A stretch of 16,276 bases of DNA. Source: Spirogloea muscicola. Taxonomy: Eukaryota; Streptophyta; Zygnematophyceae; Spirogloeales; Spirogloeaceae. The notes under the pieces were generated by a model that saw nothing but the letters and a program-made list of their open reading frames with translations, was not told the origin of the DNA and ran no database searches. Below, piece by piece: positions 15,936 to 16,276 of the stretch (positions within the stretch are counted from its first letter, which is position 1; every line of letters starts with the position of its first letter). The position numbers and the translations under genes are program-made. The stretch spans positions 18,813 through 35,088 of the forward strand of contig WELB01000041.1 in the NCBI GenBank assembly GCA_009602725.1. The letters are read 5' to 3'.

Positions 15936-16012
15936 CGCATCAGGTGCCGACCTTTAGCGGGAGATGCCCCCCGGATCGATCCCTGCCATAACCTCGTCCG
16001 GTTTTTAGAGAA

Positions 16013-16276
16013 GAAGTGGCACTCCCAATGGGGGCAAGGGCTGCGAAAAGCCAGCCCAAAAAGAATGCACAAAGGTTCAGAGGGGCCTAAGAGCGGTGAG
16101 CAGCTAGCTACAAAGGGGCCTGAGGATGCAATGGTAAAACAGGGGGAGGATGGATCACTCAATAAGTACGAGTGAGGAGCCTCAGATCCGACAGACTAGC
16201 TGCCGGGAAGCTATCACCCTGACGAAAGCCAGAGCCCGCAGCGAGAGCACGGCCAGCTCGCAGATGCAGAGCGTGG
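16013..16276 (+). repeat. Dispersed hairpin repeat, copy C (forward, runs off the window)
   Basis: This is the best-preserved copy. It starts gaagtggcact, has the hairpin GGGCTG..CAGCCC (16038-16057), shares an exact 20-mer with copy A (16187-16206), and shares gagagcacggcca (16243-16255) with the reverse complement of copy B. The right end lies beyond the window, so the element is longer than 264 bp. No protein is encoded. Confidence 0.7.

Noticed and set aside
14843-15991. 382-codon plus-strand open frame
   Set aside because: It is an antisense shadow of the GC-rich GH10 5' region: Arg/Gly/Ala-rich with no recognisable motif.
14342-16162. Long 606-codon minus-strand open frame
   Set aside because: It is open mainly because the region is GC-rich. 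It crosses the dispersed repeat, the G-box promoter and several predicted introns, is Arg/Pro/Ser-rich, and has no domain. Only its 14854-15051 part is used, as GH10 exon 2.

Overview
The window looks like nuclear DNA of a green alga, probably a chlorophyte; a trebouxiophyte-like alga is my best guess. It carries two intron-rich eukaryotic genes. Both resemble land-plant families more than fungal or animal ones, introns are short (about 60-450 nt) with GT..AG ends, and GC content is moderate to high. I see no bacterial operon features. The species cannot be fixed from this sequence.  Layout. (1) 1-660 is a probable long terminal repeat (LTR) of a retrotransposon, bounded by a perfect 10-bp terminal inverted repeat with TG..CA ends. 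(2) 661-3860 is repeat-rich and contains no intact gene I can support. It holds copies, in both orientations, of a dispersed repeat with a GGCTGGC-type hairpin, a three-unit 30-bp tandem array, a 15-bp duplication, hexanucleotide microsatellites, and a decayed retroelement-like coding remnant near 2386-2856. (3) 3866-10784 (+) is a MED13 gene, encoding the large subunit of the Mediator CDK8 kinase module. I reconstruct about 19 exons and about 1,597 residues; nearly every junction was placed by splice sites plus matching reading phase. (4) 10785-12019 is an AT-richer convergent intergenic spacer with small palindromes and no gene. (5) 12020-15620 (-) is a plant-type GH10 xylanase gene: signal peptide, a possible extra beta-sandwich module, a CBM22-like module, then a GH10 catalytic domain with both catalytic glutamates. 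I reconstruct 10 exons and about 635 residues. (6) 15621-16276 is the GC-rich upstream region of the GH10 gene, with three G-box (CACGTG) motifs in a direct repeat, followed by another copy of the dispersed hairpin repeat that runs off the window.  The two genes converge and share no evident pathway. MED13 is a nuclear transcription regulator; the GH10 protein is predicted to be secreted and to act on cell-wall xylan or a related beta-1,4-glycan. No operon-like or defence-island system is visible. The most interesting features are the hairpin repeat family, the MED13 intron that carries a copy of its own upstream exon end with a dead splice donor, and the modular GH10 protein with its G-box promoter.
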